A DNA stretch of 64,000 nucleotides from an uncultured Chlorobiaceae bacterium (lineage in GTDB: Bacteria; Bacteroidota; Chlorobiia; Chlorobiales; Chlorobiaceae): positions 1,814-65,813 of the forward strand of contig CAJEXL010000001.1 of NCBI GenBank assembly GCA_903994365.1, read 5' to 3'. The translations under genes were made by a program, and so were the position numbers. Positions within the stretch are counted from its first letter, which is position 1. Each line of letters begins with the position of its first letter. Shown one piece after another: positions 17,549 to 27,617 of this stretch. A model generated the notes under the pieces. The model was given only the letters and a program-made list of their open reading frames with translations, searched no databases and was not told where the DNA came from.

Positions 17549-18208
17549 CTATGGTTCGTTAAAAAATGCGTCAACAAAGTCAGAGGCAAACTCCTCAATA
17601 TCCCGCTCGATAACCCCGATCTTCTGCGTTAAATAGTTATAACCCATAACGGCTGGAATAGCCGCAGCAAGACCGGCCGCAGTGGCAATCAGCGCCTCTG
17701 AAATGCCTGGCGCAACCACAGCAAGCGAGGCCGACTGGGTAAACCCAATGGCATGAAACGATGTCATGATTCCCCAGACCGTCCCGAACAGACCGATAAA
17801 TGGTGCCGTGTTGCCAACCGTTGCAAGAAATGGCACCAGAGAGGCAAGTCTCTTGTTCTCAGCATTAGCCTCACGTTTGATCGCCAGGGCGATGCGAGCT
17901 CTCGAATGACGGCTGTCTCCCTTGCCATCAAAAGAGCGATACTCGATATATCCCGAGCGAAAAATTCTGGCAAGAGATCCACTCTTGTACTCTTCGCTTT
18001 TTGTAAAGGCTTTATCAACACTGTAAACTTCAAAAAAGTAGTCAAGAAACGCTTTCGACTCTTTCAGTGATTTCCGGATATATCCAAATTTGAAGGCAAT
18101 AATCGCCCAAGAGACGATTGAAAACAAAAGCAGTATGGCGAGCACAAACAACACAACAGCTCCGGCATCAGAAAGAAGGCCGATAATCCCGAATTTCAAA
18201 TCAAACAT
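17549..18208 (-). CDS. tolQ: TolQ / ExbB proton channel protein
   Basis: The 219-residue protein has three membrane segments: GAVVLFVLAILLLFSIVSWA near the start, then FLATVGNTAPFIGLFGTVWGIM and GISEALIATAAGLAAAIPAVMGYNYL. The G-N-T/A-A-P-x-x-G-L-x-G-T-V-x-G-I signature is diagnostic for MotA/TolQ/ExbB. With TolR it forms the proton-driven motor of the Tol system. It begins the tol gene run, 32 bases after the end of the DUF92 gene. Confidence 0.95.
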   Translation of the reverse strand: MFDLKFGIIGLLSDAGAVVLFVLAILLLFSIVSWAIIAFKFGYIRKSLKESKAFLDYFFEVYSVDKAFTKSEEYKSGSLARIFRSGYIEYRSFDGKGDSRHSRARIALAIKREANAENKRLASLVPFLATVGNTAPFIGLFGTVWGIMTSFHAIGFTQSASLAVVAPGISEALIATAAGLAAAIPAVMGYNYLTQKIGVIERDIEEFASDFVDAFFNEP

Positions 18209-18240
18209 ACAAGGAGAGGCAATTATTATTCAATTATTCA

Positions 18241-19821
18241 TTAAAACAGGTGGACATTTCGGATGACGAGATAAGCCAATGCAGAGCCCGACAGAGCACA
18301 AAGTGTATTGACCAGATCATTATTGACCAGAGGCGTTCCCTTGATAAGCCTGTTTTCAACCATGATGCCGTTGGGTGCCAGACTGTGAGTTCTCTCCGTC
18401 ACCTTTTCACGGACAGGATCAAAATACTGAGCCTGCACTGTAGCACCTAAAAAGCTGTCAACAAGACTTGCAAGAAGCCCTGAAAAACCAATGAGAAGAA
18501 GCGATTGAATCCATCCGAAATCAGACAACCACTGAACGTTAATCGCAAGAGCGCTTGCGCATATAAGAAGCGAGCCAAAGAAAGCGGCCGATGTGCCTGG
18601 CACAGAGACACCGCCAGAGGTACCAACAGGCACCTCTTTCAAGGTGGTTACCAACCATGCCTTGGGATTTGGCCACAGTGTACCGATTTCCGTCGCCCAG
18701 GTGTCAGCCTGTACTGCAGCAAGAGTGCCGAGATAGGCGAAAAAAATTGCAGGATCACTGGTCAGCGAATAAATAACCATAAGCACCCAGGCAATCCCCC
18801 CATTGGCGTACACTTGACCAGCATCGCGCTGTGAGCCTTTTTCAAAAACAAGGTCAAATTTCGCCTTTCGTTTTTTGCCGAGTTTTGAGAGTACCGACGA
18901 CAACAGGAAAAAGGTGAGCATTGGCACCGTCCATGCCATACCACCAATTCCAAAAATAGTTGTTCCGAGCAGAAATGTCGCTGTTGCGCCACTGTTTGTG
19001 AGAAACTTGACCTTGATCGAAAAAACTGCAAGAAGAAATGCAAAAAGCCCGCCAAAAAGAAAACGCTCCAGAAAAACCGGTTGATTCACCTGAAGGAGAT
19101 AAAGGATGTAGGCAATTGAGACAGGAATAAAAAAGTTATCGAGCCCATAGGATAATAACGCCTCAACAGCGGTAGCTACCAGCGCAAGAAGAAGTGCAAG
19201 GGCAAAAAGCATTACAACAGGGGTGTTGGCAAGAGCTCCAGTGAAAGAGGGACTAAAAAAAAACAGTGACGCGCTGAGCAGCACAAATGCACTGAAAAAC
19301 ATGGCCAGAGATCCCTCAACAGTTTTCGGGTTCTTGGTCAGGTGCTCAATGTGCTTTTTGCCGACAGAACTGCCAACCAGAGCAGCAAGGGAGTCACTGA
19401 CGCCCATCACCAGCATGGAGGTCTGCAATATCCATTTATGGGATTCCCAGAGAAAAAGAATCTGCAACAGAAACACAAGGGGGAAAAGAAGTGTTCCGTA
19501 ACTTTTTACTGCCAGCGCATGGGTTTTATCATTATCAGGGAGAGCCAGGAGAGAGACAAACCACTGAAATCGAATATTCAGAGCGTTAAAGAGGAGTAAA
19601 AGCAGAGCGGCAAGAGCTGGATAAAAATTGGACTGGAAATAGCCCGGGACGAAAAAAATCACCACGCCAACAGAAAGATGGACTATTTTTCTTACGACCA
19701 GGCCACTGACATTCAAGCGCCGGGTCAGCAGTTCGGCCAAAAGAACAAACAGAAAGACGAAGCAGAGTGTAAGGAAAAAGGCTGGCGAATCTTGCGGTAA
19801 AGCAGCTTGAAGATTAAGCAT
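18241..19821 (-). CDS. Fused prenyl-alcohol kinase (VTE5-like) and DUF92 prenyl-phosphate kinase (VTE6-like)
   Basis: The 526-residue membrane protein joins two families. Residues about 1-215 look like the dolichol/phytol kinase group (RKIVHLSVGVVIFFVPGYF, MGVSDSLAALVGSSVGKKHI, then NPKTVEGSLAMFFSAF). Residues about 255-526 are a DUF92/TIGR00297 domain (SGATATFLLGTTIFGIGGMA, GSQRDAGQVYANGGIAWVL, ADTWATEIGTLWPNPKAW, VPVGTSGGVSVPGTSAAFFG). In plants and cyanobacteria VTE5 makes phytyl phosphate and the DUF92 protein VTE6 makes phytyl diphosphate. The fusion would perform both steps, salvaging phytol or farnesol for (bacterio)chlorophyll tails. At least ten membrane helices are visible. It leads into the tol genes. 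Confidence 0.78.
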   Translation of the reverse strand: MLNLQAALPQDSPAFFLTLCFVFLFVLLAELLTRRLNVSGLVVRKIVHLSVGVVIFFVPGYFQSNFYPALAALLLLLFNALNIRFQWFVSLLALPDNDKTHALAVKSYGTLLFPLVFLLQILFLWESHKWILQTSMLVMGVSDSLAALVGSSVGKKHIEHLTKNPKTVEGSLAMFFSAFVLLSASLFFFSPSFTGALANTPVVMLFALALLLALVATAVEALLSYGLDNFFIPVSIAYILYLLQVNQPVFLERFLFGGLFAFLLAVFSIKVKFLTNSGATATFLLGTTIFGIGGMAWTVPMLTFFLLSSVLSKLGKKRKAKFDLVFEKGSQRDAGQVYANGGIAWVLMVIYSLTSDPAIFFAYLGTLAAVQADTWATEIGTLWPNPKAWLVTTLKEVPVGTSGGVSVPGTSAAFFGSLLICASALAINVQWLSDFGWIQSLLLIGFSGLLASLVDSFLGATVQAQYFDPVREKVTERTHSLAPNGIMVENRLIKGTPLVNNDLVNTLCALSGSALAYLVIRNVHLF

Positions 19822-20251
19822 AGTCCGAATTTTTTGGTTAAGGAATAAAAAAAATTCCCTCTGGATTATACCATTTTTAATTTTTGTATTAATAAAACAT
19901 TAAATGTAATTTATGTCAACTTTTCGATTAATACCGAGAAAAATTCTGTTCGCATTCTCTATCCAAGCAATGTCTTTATTCAGCTCACACTCTCTCAGCT
20001 CAAGCTGGCACGCCAACAACGTGACGCGATGCAGGGAAAATACCTCCGGCAGCAGTACTGCGCAACTGTTGAAATCCTCTGGTTCAAAACTCAACATCGT
20101 CACTCCTGTCGTGATCGTGCGAGTACCTATTATTGTGCTCTGAATCGAGAGCCGCTCCCAAGTTTAACATTCTCTTCACACGAATCTTTACAGTAACTTC
20201 GGAAACGGCTACCTGGGGGGCGTTTGTTTAATTGCTAAATTTTTATCTGAC
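19822..20251. other. Intergenic region between divergent operons
   Basis: This 430-base region separates the minus-strand DUF92-tol run from the plus-strand ilv-leu operon. Apart from the possible small gene at 19900-20097 (minus) I see no RNA structure, T-box or leader peptide. Promoter elements for both directions must lie here but none is clear enough to mark. Confidence 0.5.
19900..20097 (-). CDS. Possible small protein of unknown function
   Basis: A 65-residue frame reads from ATG 20097, with an AGGAG only 5 bases upstream on the minus strand, a good ribosome binding site for this window. The product starts MLSFEPEDFNSCAVLLPEVF and has three cysteines (N-S-C, L-L-A-C, R-E-C) and an amphipathic C-terminal half. 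I recognise no family. The shine-dalgarno match is the main reason to list it. A plus-strand frame covers the same bases but has no ribosome binding site. Confidence 0.4.
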   Translation of the reverse strand: MLSFEPEDFNSCAVLLPEVFSLHRVTLLACQLELRECELNKDIAWIENANRIFLGINRKVDINYI

Positions 20252-21949
20252 ATGAGATCTGACATCATAAAAAAAGGATTCGAGAAAGCGCCGCACCGCA
20301 GCCTTCTTAAAGCCACAGGCTCCATCCTCTCCAATAGTGACTTTAAAAAGCCTTTTATCGGGATCTGCAACTCCTTTAACGAACTGATTCCAGGCCACTC
20401 CCACCTGCAGGAGCTGGGCAAAATCGCAAAAGAGGAGGTACGCAAAGCTGGAGGCGTTCCCTTTGAATTCAATACTATAGGCGTTTGCGACGGCATTGCG
20501 ATGGGCCATATCGGCATGCGTTACTCGCTGGCAAGCCGTGAATTGATTGCCGACAGTGTTGAAACCGTTGCCGAAGCGCACCAACTCGACGGGCTTGTCT
20601 GTATTCCAAACTGCGACAAGATCACCCCCGGCATGATGATGGCGGCGCTTCGCATCAACATTCCTGTCATCTTCGTTTCAGGCGGCCCCATGAAGGCAGG
20701 CCGCACCCCGTCAGGGAAAACCGTTGACCTGATTTCAGTCTTTGAGGCGGTCGGTCAGTTGAGCGCCGGAACCATTGATGAGAGTGAGCTGGAGTCGATA
20801 GAGGAGAACGCCTGCCCGGGTTGTGGCTCATGTTCGGGGATGTTCACCGCCAACTCGATGAACTGCCTCAGCGAAGCGCTGGGCTTTGCCCTGCCAGGCA
20901 ACGGCACCATCCTTGCGATTGATCCCCGACGCAATGATCTTGTCAGAGAGGCTTCACGTCGGATTATTGATCTGGTCAACAACGATATAAGGCCAAGGGA
21001 TATCCTGACAAGAAGCGCACTGCTCAATGCCTTCGCCCTTGATTTTGCGATGGGAGGCAGCACGAATACCATCCTGCATACGCTTGCCATTGCCAACGAA
21101 GCTGAGCTTGACTTTGATTTTTCAGAACTTAACGCACTTTCTGCCAGAACGCCCTATATCTGCAAGGTGAGCCCGGCTACCATGGCAGTCCATATTGAGG
21201 ATGTCGATCGGGCTGGCGGAGTCTCTGCCATCCTTCATGAACTGAGTAAAAGAGATGGTCTTCTTGACCTCTCGGCGTTGACTGTTACCGGAAAGAGCCT
21301 TGGTGAAAACATTGCCGACGCAGAGATCGCCGATAACACTGTTATCAGAACTCTTGACAATCCCTACTCCGCAACGGGCGGCCTTGCTGTTCTGTATGGA
21401 AATCTGGCACCAAAGGGCTCCGTCGTTAAAACCGGCGCGGTGAGCCCGCAAATGTTGAACCATACTGGCCCGGCAAAGGTCTATGACTGCCAGGAGGATG
21501 CCATCAAAGGAATTATGGGTGATGATGTCAAGGCAGGAGACGTTGTGGTCATTCGCTATGAAGGCCCAAAAGGAGGACCGGGCATGCCTGAAATGCTCTC
21601 CCCCACCAGCGCCATCATGGGGCGCGGTCTGGGAGACTCTGTTGCACTTATCACTGACGGGCGCTTCTCCGGAGGCTCAAGAGGTGCCTGCATCGGCCAC
21701 ATCTCACCCGAAGCAGCCGACCGTGGTCCGATTGCAGCCCTGAACAACGGCGATATGATTACCATCAATATTCCCGAGAGGAGCCTTTCGGTCAACCTTT
21801 CAGACGATGTTATCAGTAAACGGCTTGCCGCATTGAAACCGTTTGAGCCAAAAATAAAAAAGGGCTATCTGGCCAGGTATGCGCAAATGGTCACATCGGC
21901 CAATACCGGTGCAATTCTGAAAAGTCCTGTCTCCTCTGAACTAAAATAA
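20252..21949 (+). CDS. ilvD: Dihydroxy-acid dehydratase
   Basis: The 565-residue protein carries the IlvD/Edd signatures: [55 protein letters not shown] and [20 protein letters not shown], with the Cys residues that hold the Fe-S cluster. The C-terminal SDGRF-like motif reads [20 protein letters not shown]. It makes the keto acid precursors of valine, leucine and isoleucine by dehydration. It is the first gene of an eight-gene operon, and the next gene starts 7 bases after its stop. Confidence 0.96.
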   Translation: MRSDIIKKGFEKAPHRSLLKATGSILSNSDFKKPFIGICNSFNELIPGHSHLQELGKIAKEEVRKAGGVPFEFNTIGVCDGIAMGHIGMRYSLASRELIADSVETVAEAHQLDGLVCIPNCDKITPGMMMAALRINIPVIFVSGGPMKAGRTPSGKTVDLISVFEAVGQLSAGTIDESELESIEENACPGCGSCSGMFTANSMNCLSEALGFALPGNGTILAIDPRRNDLVREASRRIIDLVNNDIRPRDILTRSALLNAFALDFAMGGSTNTILHTLAIANEAELDFDFSELNALSARTPYICKVSPATMAVHIEDVDRAGGVSAILHELSKRDGLLDLSALTVTGKSLGENIADAEIADNTVIRTLDNPYSATGGLAVLYGNLAPKGSVVKTGAVSPQMLNHTGPAKVYDCQEDAIKGIMGDDVKAGDVVVIRYEGPKGGPGMPEMLSPTSAIMGRGLGDSVALITDGRFSGGSRGACIGHISPEAADRGPIAALNNGDMITINIPERSLSVNLSDDVISKRLAALKPFEPKIKKGYLARYAQMVTSANTGAILKSPVSSELK

Positions 21950-21956
21950 ACCAGCT

Positions 21957-23678
21957 ATGCACTCATCAGGCAAGACTCTTAATGGCTCAGAGATATTTAT
22001 TGAATGTCTGCGACGTGAAGACGTTGACTATATTTTTGGATATCCGGGCGGCTCCCTGCTGAAAGTTTATGAAACTCTTTATGACGTTAATGACATAGAA
22101 CATATCCTTGTCCGTCATGAACAAGGCGCTACCCACATGGCCGAGGGGTATGCCCGCGCCACAGGCAAGCCCGGCGTGGTGCTTGTCACCTCCGGCCCCG
22201 GCGCAACAAACACCGTCACCGGTATTGCAAATGCCTACATGGACTCCTCGCCGATGGTTGTCTTTACCGGACAGGTACCAAGCGCACTGATTGGCAACGA
22301 TGCCTTTCAGGAGGCTGACATTGTCGGAATCACTCGTCCAATAACAAAACACAATTTCCTTGTCAAAGATGTCAAGGAGCTTGCCATGACCATTCGCAAG
22401 GCATTTTATCTGGCAACAACGGGTCGGCAAGGGCCGGTGCTCGTCGATATGCCCAAGGATATCCTGAATGCGTCGTGCACGATGGATTGGCCTGAAACTG
22501 TTGAAATTCGGGGATTCAAGCCAACCATCAAATGCCATATCAACCAGGTTGAGAAGGCAGCTCAAAAAATTGCCCAGGCAAAACGTCCTCTCCTCTATAT
22601 CGGGGGTGGTGTCATCAGCGCTGAAGCGTCTGAGGAGCTGCGGGCACTCGCCATACAACAGAATATACCAGTTACCATGACCCTGCAGGGGCTGGGAGCT
22701 TTTCCCGGCAACCACCCGCTCAGCATGGGCATGCTCGGTATGCACGGCACCTACTGGGCCAATCAGGCGGTTAATAGATGCGATCTCCTGATTGCTGTCG
22801 GCGCACGCTTTGACGACCGGGTTACCGGTAAAATTGATACCTTTGCGCCCCAAGCATACAAGATTCATAACGACATTGACCCAACCAACGTCGACAAGAA
22901 TATCCAGGTTGACCTGCCAGTCGTTGGTGATGCCAAAAACTTTCTCGCAGCGCTCCTCGACGTCATGCCCGGCACACAAGAAAACCGTGATCCATGGCTT
23001 GCCGAAATCAACGCATGGCGTGAACAGTGCCCCTTGAGCTACAGCAGTGAGGACAACGCGCTGAGAACCGAATTCGTCATTGAAGAGGTCTCAAAACAGA
23101 CCAAAGGCAACGCTGTTGTTGTCACCGATGTTGGTCAGCACCAGATGTGGACATCGCAGTTTTATACCTTTATCAATCCCCGCTCCATCATCACCAGCGG
23201 CGGTCTCGGCACCATGGGTTACGGCCTGCCTGCGGCCATCGGCGCGGCTTTTGGCATCAAGGATCGTCCGGTTGTGCTCTTTTGCGGAGACGGAGGATTT
23301 ATGATGAATATCCAGGAGCTCGTTACCGCAGTTCATCACAAGATACCGATCAAGATATTCCTCATCAACAACAGCTTTCTCGGCATGGTGCGCCAGTGGC
23401 AGGAGCTCTTCCACCAGGAAAAATACTCCTTTACCGATTTGGGGAGCAGCAATCCCGACTTTGTCAAGGTTGCTGAGGCTTTTGGATGCAAAGCGTTGAT
23501 GGCAGATAACCCCGACGGGGCAAAAGAGGCGATAAAGCTGGCTCTTGCCTGGAACGACGGACCAATTCTGGTTGATTTCAGGGTCGTCAAAAAAGATATG
23601 GTCTTTCCGATGGTGCCAGCCGGAGGCTCTATTTCCGACATGCTCCTTGCCCGGTTAAACCCTAAAACAATGGTTTGA
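21957..23678 (+). CDS. ilvB: Acetolactate synthase, large catalytic subunit
   Basis: The 573-residue thiamine-diphosphate enzyme has GYPGGSLLKVYETLYD near the N-terminus, the catalytic glutamate in VRHEQGATHMAEGYARATGK, an FAD-binding middle domain (MLGMHGTYWANQAVN, then GARFDDRVTGK) and the TPP motif GDGGFMMNIQELVTA with N-N-S-F-L-G-M-V-R-Q-W. It condenses pyruvate with pyruvate or 2-oxobutyrate. The stop is 4 bases before the small subunit start, as expected for a stoichiometric complex. Confidence 0.97.
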   Translation: MHSSGKTLNGSEIFIECLRREDVDYIFGYPGGSLLKVYETLYDVNDIEHILVRHEQGATHMAEGYARATGKPGVVLVTSGPGATNTVTGIANAYMDSSPMVVFTGQVPSALIGNDAFQEADIVGITRPITKHNFLVKDVKELAMTIRKAFYLATTGRQGPVLVDMPKDILNASCTMDWPETVEIRGFKPTIKCHINQVEKAAQKIAQAKRPLLYIGGGVISAEASEELRALAIQQNIPVTMTLQGLGAFPGNHPLSMGMLGMHGTYWANQAVNRCDLLIAVGARFDDRVTGKIDTFAPQAYKIHNDIDPTNVDKNIQVDLPVVGDAKNFLAALLDVMPGTQENRDPWLAEINAWREQCPLSYSSEDNALRTEFVIEEVSKQTKGNAVVVTDVGQHQMWTSQFYTFINPRSIITSGGLGTMGYGLPAAIGAAFGIKDRPVVLFCGDGGFMMNIQELVTAVHHKIPIKIFLINNSFLGMVRQWQELFHQEKYSFTDLGSSNPDFVKVAEAFGCKALMADNPDGAKEAIKLALAWNDGPILVDFRVVKKDMVFPMVPAGGSISDMLLARLNPKTMV

Positions 23679-23682
23679 ATCT

Positions 23683-24159
23683 ATGAAACACATCATATCC
23701 GTACTGGTTGAAAACAAGTTTGGCTCCCTTAACCAGGTTGCAGCCATGTTCAGCGCTCGTGGGTTCAACCTTGAGAGTATCTCCATCGGCGAAACTGAGG
23801 ATCGTGAAATTTCGCGCATGACCATTGTCACACGGGGTGACGACCAGATTATCAGCCAGGTGCTCAAGCAGTTGAACAGGCTTGTCGATACCATCAAGGT
23901 TATTGATCTGACCCGTCAGCCTCATGTAGAGCGTGAACTGCTGCTGATGACCCTGAAACTCACCAAAACACAGCAGCACGAGATTTTTGAGCTGATCAAT
24001 GTTTTTAAAGGAAAAGTGGTGGATATAAAACAAAAATCCATTACTATTGAGGTCATCGGATCGCCGGACAAGATCAATACAACCATTGATATCTTCAGGG
24101 TCTACGGCATCAAGGAACTCGCTCGATCAGGTGCGGTGGCAATTCACCGTGGAGAGTAA
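23683..24159 (+). CDS. ilvN: Acetolactate synthase, small regulatory subunit
   Basis: The 158-residue protein begins with an ACT domain (KHIISVLVENKFGSLNQVAA, MFSARGFNLESISIG) that binds valine for feedback inhibition. A C-terminal domain follows (ELLLMTLKLTKTQQHEIFEL, FRVYGIKELARSGAVAIHRG). This is the standard IlvH/IlvN architecture and size, and the position directly after ilvB confirms the partner. Confidence 0.95.
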   Translation: MKHIISVLVENKFGSLNQVAAMFSARGFNLESISIGETEDREISRMTIVTRGDDQIISQVLKQLNRLVDTIKVIDLTRQPHVERELLLMTLKLTKTQQHEIFELINVFKGKVVDIKQKSITIEVIGSPDKINTTIDIFRVYGIKELARSGAVAIHRGE

Positions 24160-24203
24160 AGATAGTAGCACAGTATATATTTTAATCAAAACCATTGTAT
24201 GCG

Positions 24204-25196
24204 ATGAACGTTTATTATGAGAAGGATGCCGATCTTGGTTATCTGCAGGGCAAAAATATTGCCATTCTCGGTTACGGCAGCCAGGGCCATGCACATGCCC
24301 TGAACCTCAAGGAGAGTGGACTGAACGTCTGCGTCGGCCTTCGCCCCGAAAGCGCATCGTGCGCAAAAGCACGGGAAGCCGGACTGGAGGTCAACACCGT
24401 TGCTGAAGCGACAAAATGGGCTGATATTGTGATGGTGCTTCTCCCCGACCAGACCCAGAAAGCAGTCTACGACGCAGAAATTGCTCCGAACCTTGTGGCA
24501 GGCAACACCCTTGCCTTTGGTCATGGCTTCAATATTCATTACAAGCAGATTATCCCTGCGGAGACGATCAACGTCATCATGATTGCCCCGAAAAGCCCCG
24601 GCCACCTTGTGCGCCGCACCTTTACGCAAGGCAACGGCGTCCCCTGCCTTATCGCCGTTCACCAGGACTACACCGGTGATGCCAAACAGCAGGCGCTTGC
24701 ATGGGCAAAGGCACTTGGCGGCACCAAAGCGGGTGTTATTGAGACCACCATCAAAAACGAAACTGAAACCGATCTTTTCGGTGAGCAGGCTGTCCTTTGC
24801 GGCGGTTCGGCTGAGCTGATCAAGGCCGGATTTGAAACCCTCGTTGAAGCGGGATATCCTGAAGAGCTTGCCTACTTCGAGTGTATGCACGAGTTGAAAC
24901 TGATTGTGGATCTCTATTATGAAGGCGGCCTTTCAAGAATGAACTACTCCGTGAGCGACACTGCTGAATACGGTGGCATGACCCGTGGCCCGCGCCTTAT
25001 CACGCCAGCGGTCAAGGCTGAGATGAAAAAGATTCTGGAAGAGGTTCAGGATGGACGTTTTGCCAAAGAGTTTATTGATGAGTGTAACGGTGGCTACAAG
25101 AACCTGAACAAGCTGAGAGCGGACAACAGCAACCACGCGATTGAAAAGGTAGGATCGAAACTTCGCGATATGATGAGCTGGCTGATCAAAAAATAA
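24204..25196 (+). CDS. ilvC: Ketol-acid reductoisomerase (class I)
   Basis: From ATG 24204 the product is 330 residues. It has the Rossmann motif [20 protein letters not shown], the phosphate-binding [10 protein letters not shown] loop suited to NADPH, the GHGFNIHY and [10 protein letters not shown] motifs and the Mg-binding [10 protein letters not shown] and E-C-M-H-E-L segments. It converts acetohydroxy acids to dihydroxy acids. An in-frame TTG at 24195 is less likely. The 330-residue length is the short class I form. Confidence 0.96.
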   Translation: MNVYYEKDADLGYLQGKNIAILGYGSQGHAHALNLKESGLNVCVGLRPESASCAKAREAGLEVNTVAEATKWADIVMVLLPDQTQKAVYDAEIAPNLVAGNTLAFGHGFNIHYKQIIPAETINVIMIAPKSPGHLVRRTFTQGNGVPCLIAVHQDYTGDAKQQALAWAKALGGTKAGVIETTIKNETETDLFGEQAVLCGGSAELIKAGFETLVEAGYPEELAYFECMHELKLIVDLYYEGGLSRMNYSVSDTAEYGGMTRGPRLITPAVKAEMKKILEEVQDGRFAKEFIDECNGGYKNLNKLRADNSNHAIEKVGSKLRDMMSWLIKK

Positions 25197-25212
25197 TTCA
25201 TTTCGAAAAAGA

Positions 25213-26271
25213 ATGTACAAGATTGTCTCAATACCGGGTGATGGTATCGGCCCGGAGGTCGTAGCCGGAGCTGTTGCAGTACTGGAGCAGCTCTCAAAAA
25301 AACATGGCTTTGAAATCCTCATCGAGGAGCACCCCTTCGGCGGTGCCTCTTATGACCTGCACGGTGAAATGCTCACCCAGGCGACGCTTGATGCGTGCCG
25401 GAACTGCGACGCTGTGCTGCTTGGTGCGGTAGGTGGCCCGAAATGGGAAAAACTGCCACACGAACACAAGCCGGAGGCGGCGCTGCTTAAAATCCGCAAA
25501 GAGCTTGAACTCTTTGCCAACCTCAGACCCGCCAAGGTCTATGATGCCCTGCTTGATGCCTCGTCGCTCAAGGCGGAGGTGGTTCGTGGCACCGATTTCC
25601 TCGTCTTCAGGGAGCTGACCGGCGGTATCTATTTTGGCCAGCCACGCGGCTTTGATGAGCACAAGGGGTGGAACACCATGGTCTATGAAGGGTATGAGGT
25701 TGAACGCATTGCCCGTCTCGCCTTTGAAGCAGCCCGCAAGCGCAAGGGCCGGGTCATGTCCATCGACAAGGCAAATGTGCTTGAAGTATCACAGTTCTGG
25801 CGCAATGTGGTGCACGAAGTACACAAGGAGTTTACCGATGTGGAGCTGACCGACATGTATGTGGATAACGCCGCGATGCAGATTGTGCGAAACCCGAGGC
25901 AGTTTGATGTTATCGTCACAGGAAACCTCTTTGGTGATATTCTGAGCGACATTGCCGGGATGATTACCGGAAGTCTCGGTATGCTCCCGTCGGCAAGCAT
26001 CGGCACAAAACATGCGCTCTACGAACCAATCCATGGCAGCGCTCCTGATATTGCAGGCCAGAACAAGGCAAACCCTATTGCCACCATCGCATCGGTAGCC
26101 ATGATGTTCGAGCACAGTTTCCACCAGCCGGAGATTGCAAGAGAGATCGAGGCTGCAATTGAGGCAACCCTTGCATTAGGATTACGAACAGCCGACATTG
26201 CCAACCCTGGAGAGACCGCCATTTCAACCACAGCAATGACCGAGGCAATTGTGAAGCATCTTGGCGCCTGA
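25213..26271 (+). CDS. leuB: 3-isopropylmalate dehydrogenase
   Basis: The 352-residue protein has [20 protein letters not shown], the [14 protein letters not shown] loop, the substrate arginines in LRPAKVYD and [18 protein letters not shown], the metal-binding [20 protein letters not shown] region and the NAD site [12 protein letters not shown] followed by [12 protein letters not shown]. It oxidises and decarboxylates 3-isopropylmalate. The same enzyme can act on the methylmalate of the citramalate route, which the operon also encodes. Confidence 0.96.
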   Translation: MYKIVSIPGDGIGPEVVAGAVAVLEQLSKKHGFEILIEEHPFGGASYDLHGEMLTQATLDACRNCDAVLLGAVGGPKWEKLPHEHKPEAALLKIRKELELFANLRPAKVYDALLDASSLKAEVVRGTDFLVFRELTGGIYFGQPRGFDEHKGWNTMVYEGYEVERIARLAFEAARKRKGRVMSIDKANVLEVSQFWRNVVHEVHKEFTDVELTDMYVDNAAMQIVRNPRQFDVIVTGNLFGDILSDIAGMITGSLGMLPSASIGTKHALYEPIHGSAPDIAGQNKANPIATIASVAMMFEHSFHQPEIAREIEAAIEATLALGLRTADIANPGETAISTTAMTEAIVKHLGA

Positions 26272-26295
26272 TGAAACTATACTATTACTGAAACC

Positions 26296-27591
26296 ATGGC
26301 ACAAACCATAACCCAGAAAATCCTTGCAAAGGCAGCAAACCGGAAATTTGTCGATGTTGGCGAAAGTGTTTGGCTGAATGTCGATATACTCCTCACCCAC
26401 GATGTCTGCGGCCCGCCGACCTTTGATATTTTCAAAGAGGAGTTCGGCCCTGATGCCAAAGTGTGGGATCCCGAAAAAATTGTAGTGCTGCCCGACCACT
26501 ATATCTTTACGGCTAACGAGCACGCTCACCGCAACATCGACCTGTTGAGAGAGTTTGCCAAAAAGCAGGGGCTCAAGCACTATTATGATGTTGGCACTGA
26601 CCGCTACAAAGGGGTCTGCCATGTCGCACTGGCCGAAGAGGGATTCAACCTCCCCGGCACGGTGCTTTTTGGCACTGACTCCCACACCTGTACATCCGGC
26701 GCATTCGGCATGTTCGGCACAGGCATTGGCAACACCGATGCCGCCTTCATTCTTGGCACCGGCAAACTCTGGGAAAAAGTGCCTGAATCGATCAAGTTCA
26801 CCTTTGAGGGAGAGATGCCTGCGTATCTGACTGCAAAAGATCTGATTCTGCAAATTCTTGGCGATATCACCACCGACGGCGCAACCTACAGGGCAATGGA
26901 GTTTGATGGTGATGCAATCTTCTCACTTCCCATGGAGGAGAGGATGACACTGACCAACATGGCTATTGAAGCCGGAGGAATGAATGGCATTATTGCCGCC
27001 GACAAGATCGCTGAAGAGTATGTGAAGGCAAGAAGCAACAAGCCTTACGAGCTCTTCCAGAGTGATCCTGACGCACAATATCACAGCACCTACCACTACA
27101 ATGTCCGTGACCTCGAACCCGTTGTTGCGCAGCCGCACAGCCCTGATAATCGTGCGACGGTGAGGAGTGTCGCTGGCACAAAAATCACCAAGTCCTACAT
27201 TGGCTCCTGCACGGGCGGCAAGCTGACGGATTTTGTGATGGCCGCCAGGATTCTGAAGGGGCAGAGGGTTGCTGTGACAACCAACATTGTTCCTGCCACC
27301 GTTCTGGTTGCCCGCAGCCTTGAGACCGAAGAGTACGAAGGGGTAAGCCTGAAAAAGATTTTTGAAGATGCCGGTTGCAGCGTTGCCCTCCCCTCATGCG
27401 CAGCATGTCTGGGGGGCCCTGCCGATACCGTCGGGCGCTCGGTCGACAACGATGTCGTCGTCTCTACCACAAACCGCAATTTCCCCGGACGAATGGGCAG
27501 CAAACATGCAGGGGTCTATCTTGCATCCCCGCTGACGGCAGCCGCATCGGCAATTACGGGTAAACTCACCGATCCGAGGGATTTCCTCTGA
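26296..27591 (+). CDS. leuC: 3-isopropylmalate/(R)-2-methylmalate dehydratase, large subunit
   Basis: The 431-residue aconitase-superfamily protein holds the three [4Fe-4S] cysteines in THTCTSGAFGMFGTGIGNTD, SCTGGKLTDFVMAARIL and PSCAACLGGPADTVG, plus the histidine-rich D-x-H active-site loops. It is shorter than E. coli LeuC (466) and closer to the homoaconitase/archaeal LeuC form, which often accepts both isopropylmalate and citramalate. That dual use fits an operon ending in a citramalate synthase gene. Confidence 0.92.
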   Translation: MAQTITQKILAKAANRKFVDVGESVWLNVDILLTHDVCGPPTFDIFKEEFGPDAKVWDPEKIVVLPDHYIFTANEHAHRNIDLLREFAKKQGLKHYYDVGTDRYKGVCHVALAEEGFNLPGTVLFGTDSHTCTSGAFGMFGTGIGNTDAAFILGTGKLWEKVPESIKFTFEGEMPAYLTAKDLILQILGDITTDGATYRAMEFDGDAIFSLPMEERMTLTNMAIEAGGMNGIIAADKIAEEYVKARSNKPYELFQSDPDAQYHSTYHYNVRDLEPVVAQPHSPDNRATVRSVAGTKITKSYIGSCTGGKLTDFVMAARILKGQRVAVTTNIVPATVLVARSLETEEYEGVSLKKIFEDAGCSVALPSCAACLGGPADTVGRSVDNDVVVSTTNRNFPGRMGSKHAGVYLASPLTAAASAITGKLTDPRDFL

Positions 27592-27617
27592 TCGCACTTG
27601 TCAGGAGAACAAACACT

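Noticed and set aside
19913..20143. Plus-strand frame of 76 codons before ilvD as a possible leader peptide
   Set aside because: No run of Ile, Val or Leu codons, no attenuator hairpin and no ribosome binding site; the minus-strand frame is better supported.
21987..22979. 330-codon minus-strand frame
   Set aside because: It is opposite ilvB, whose identity is certain, and its residues look like an antisense reading.
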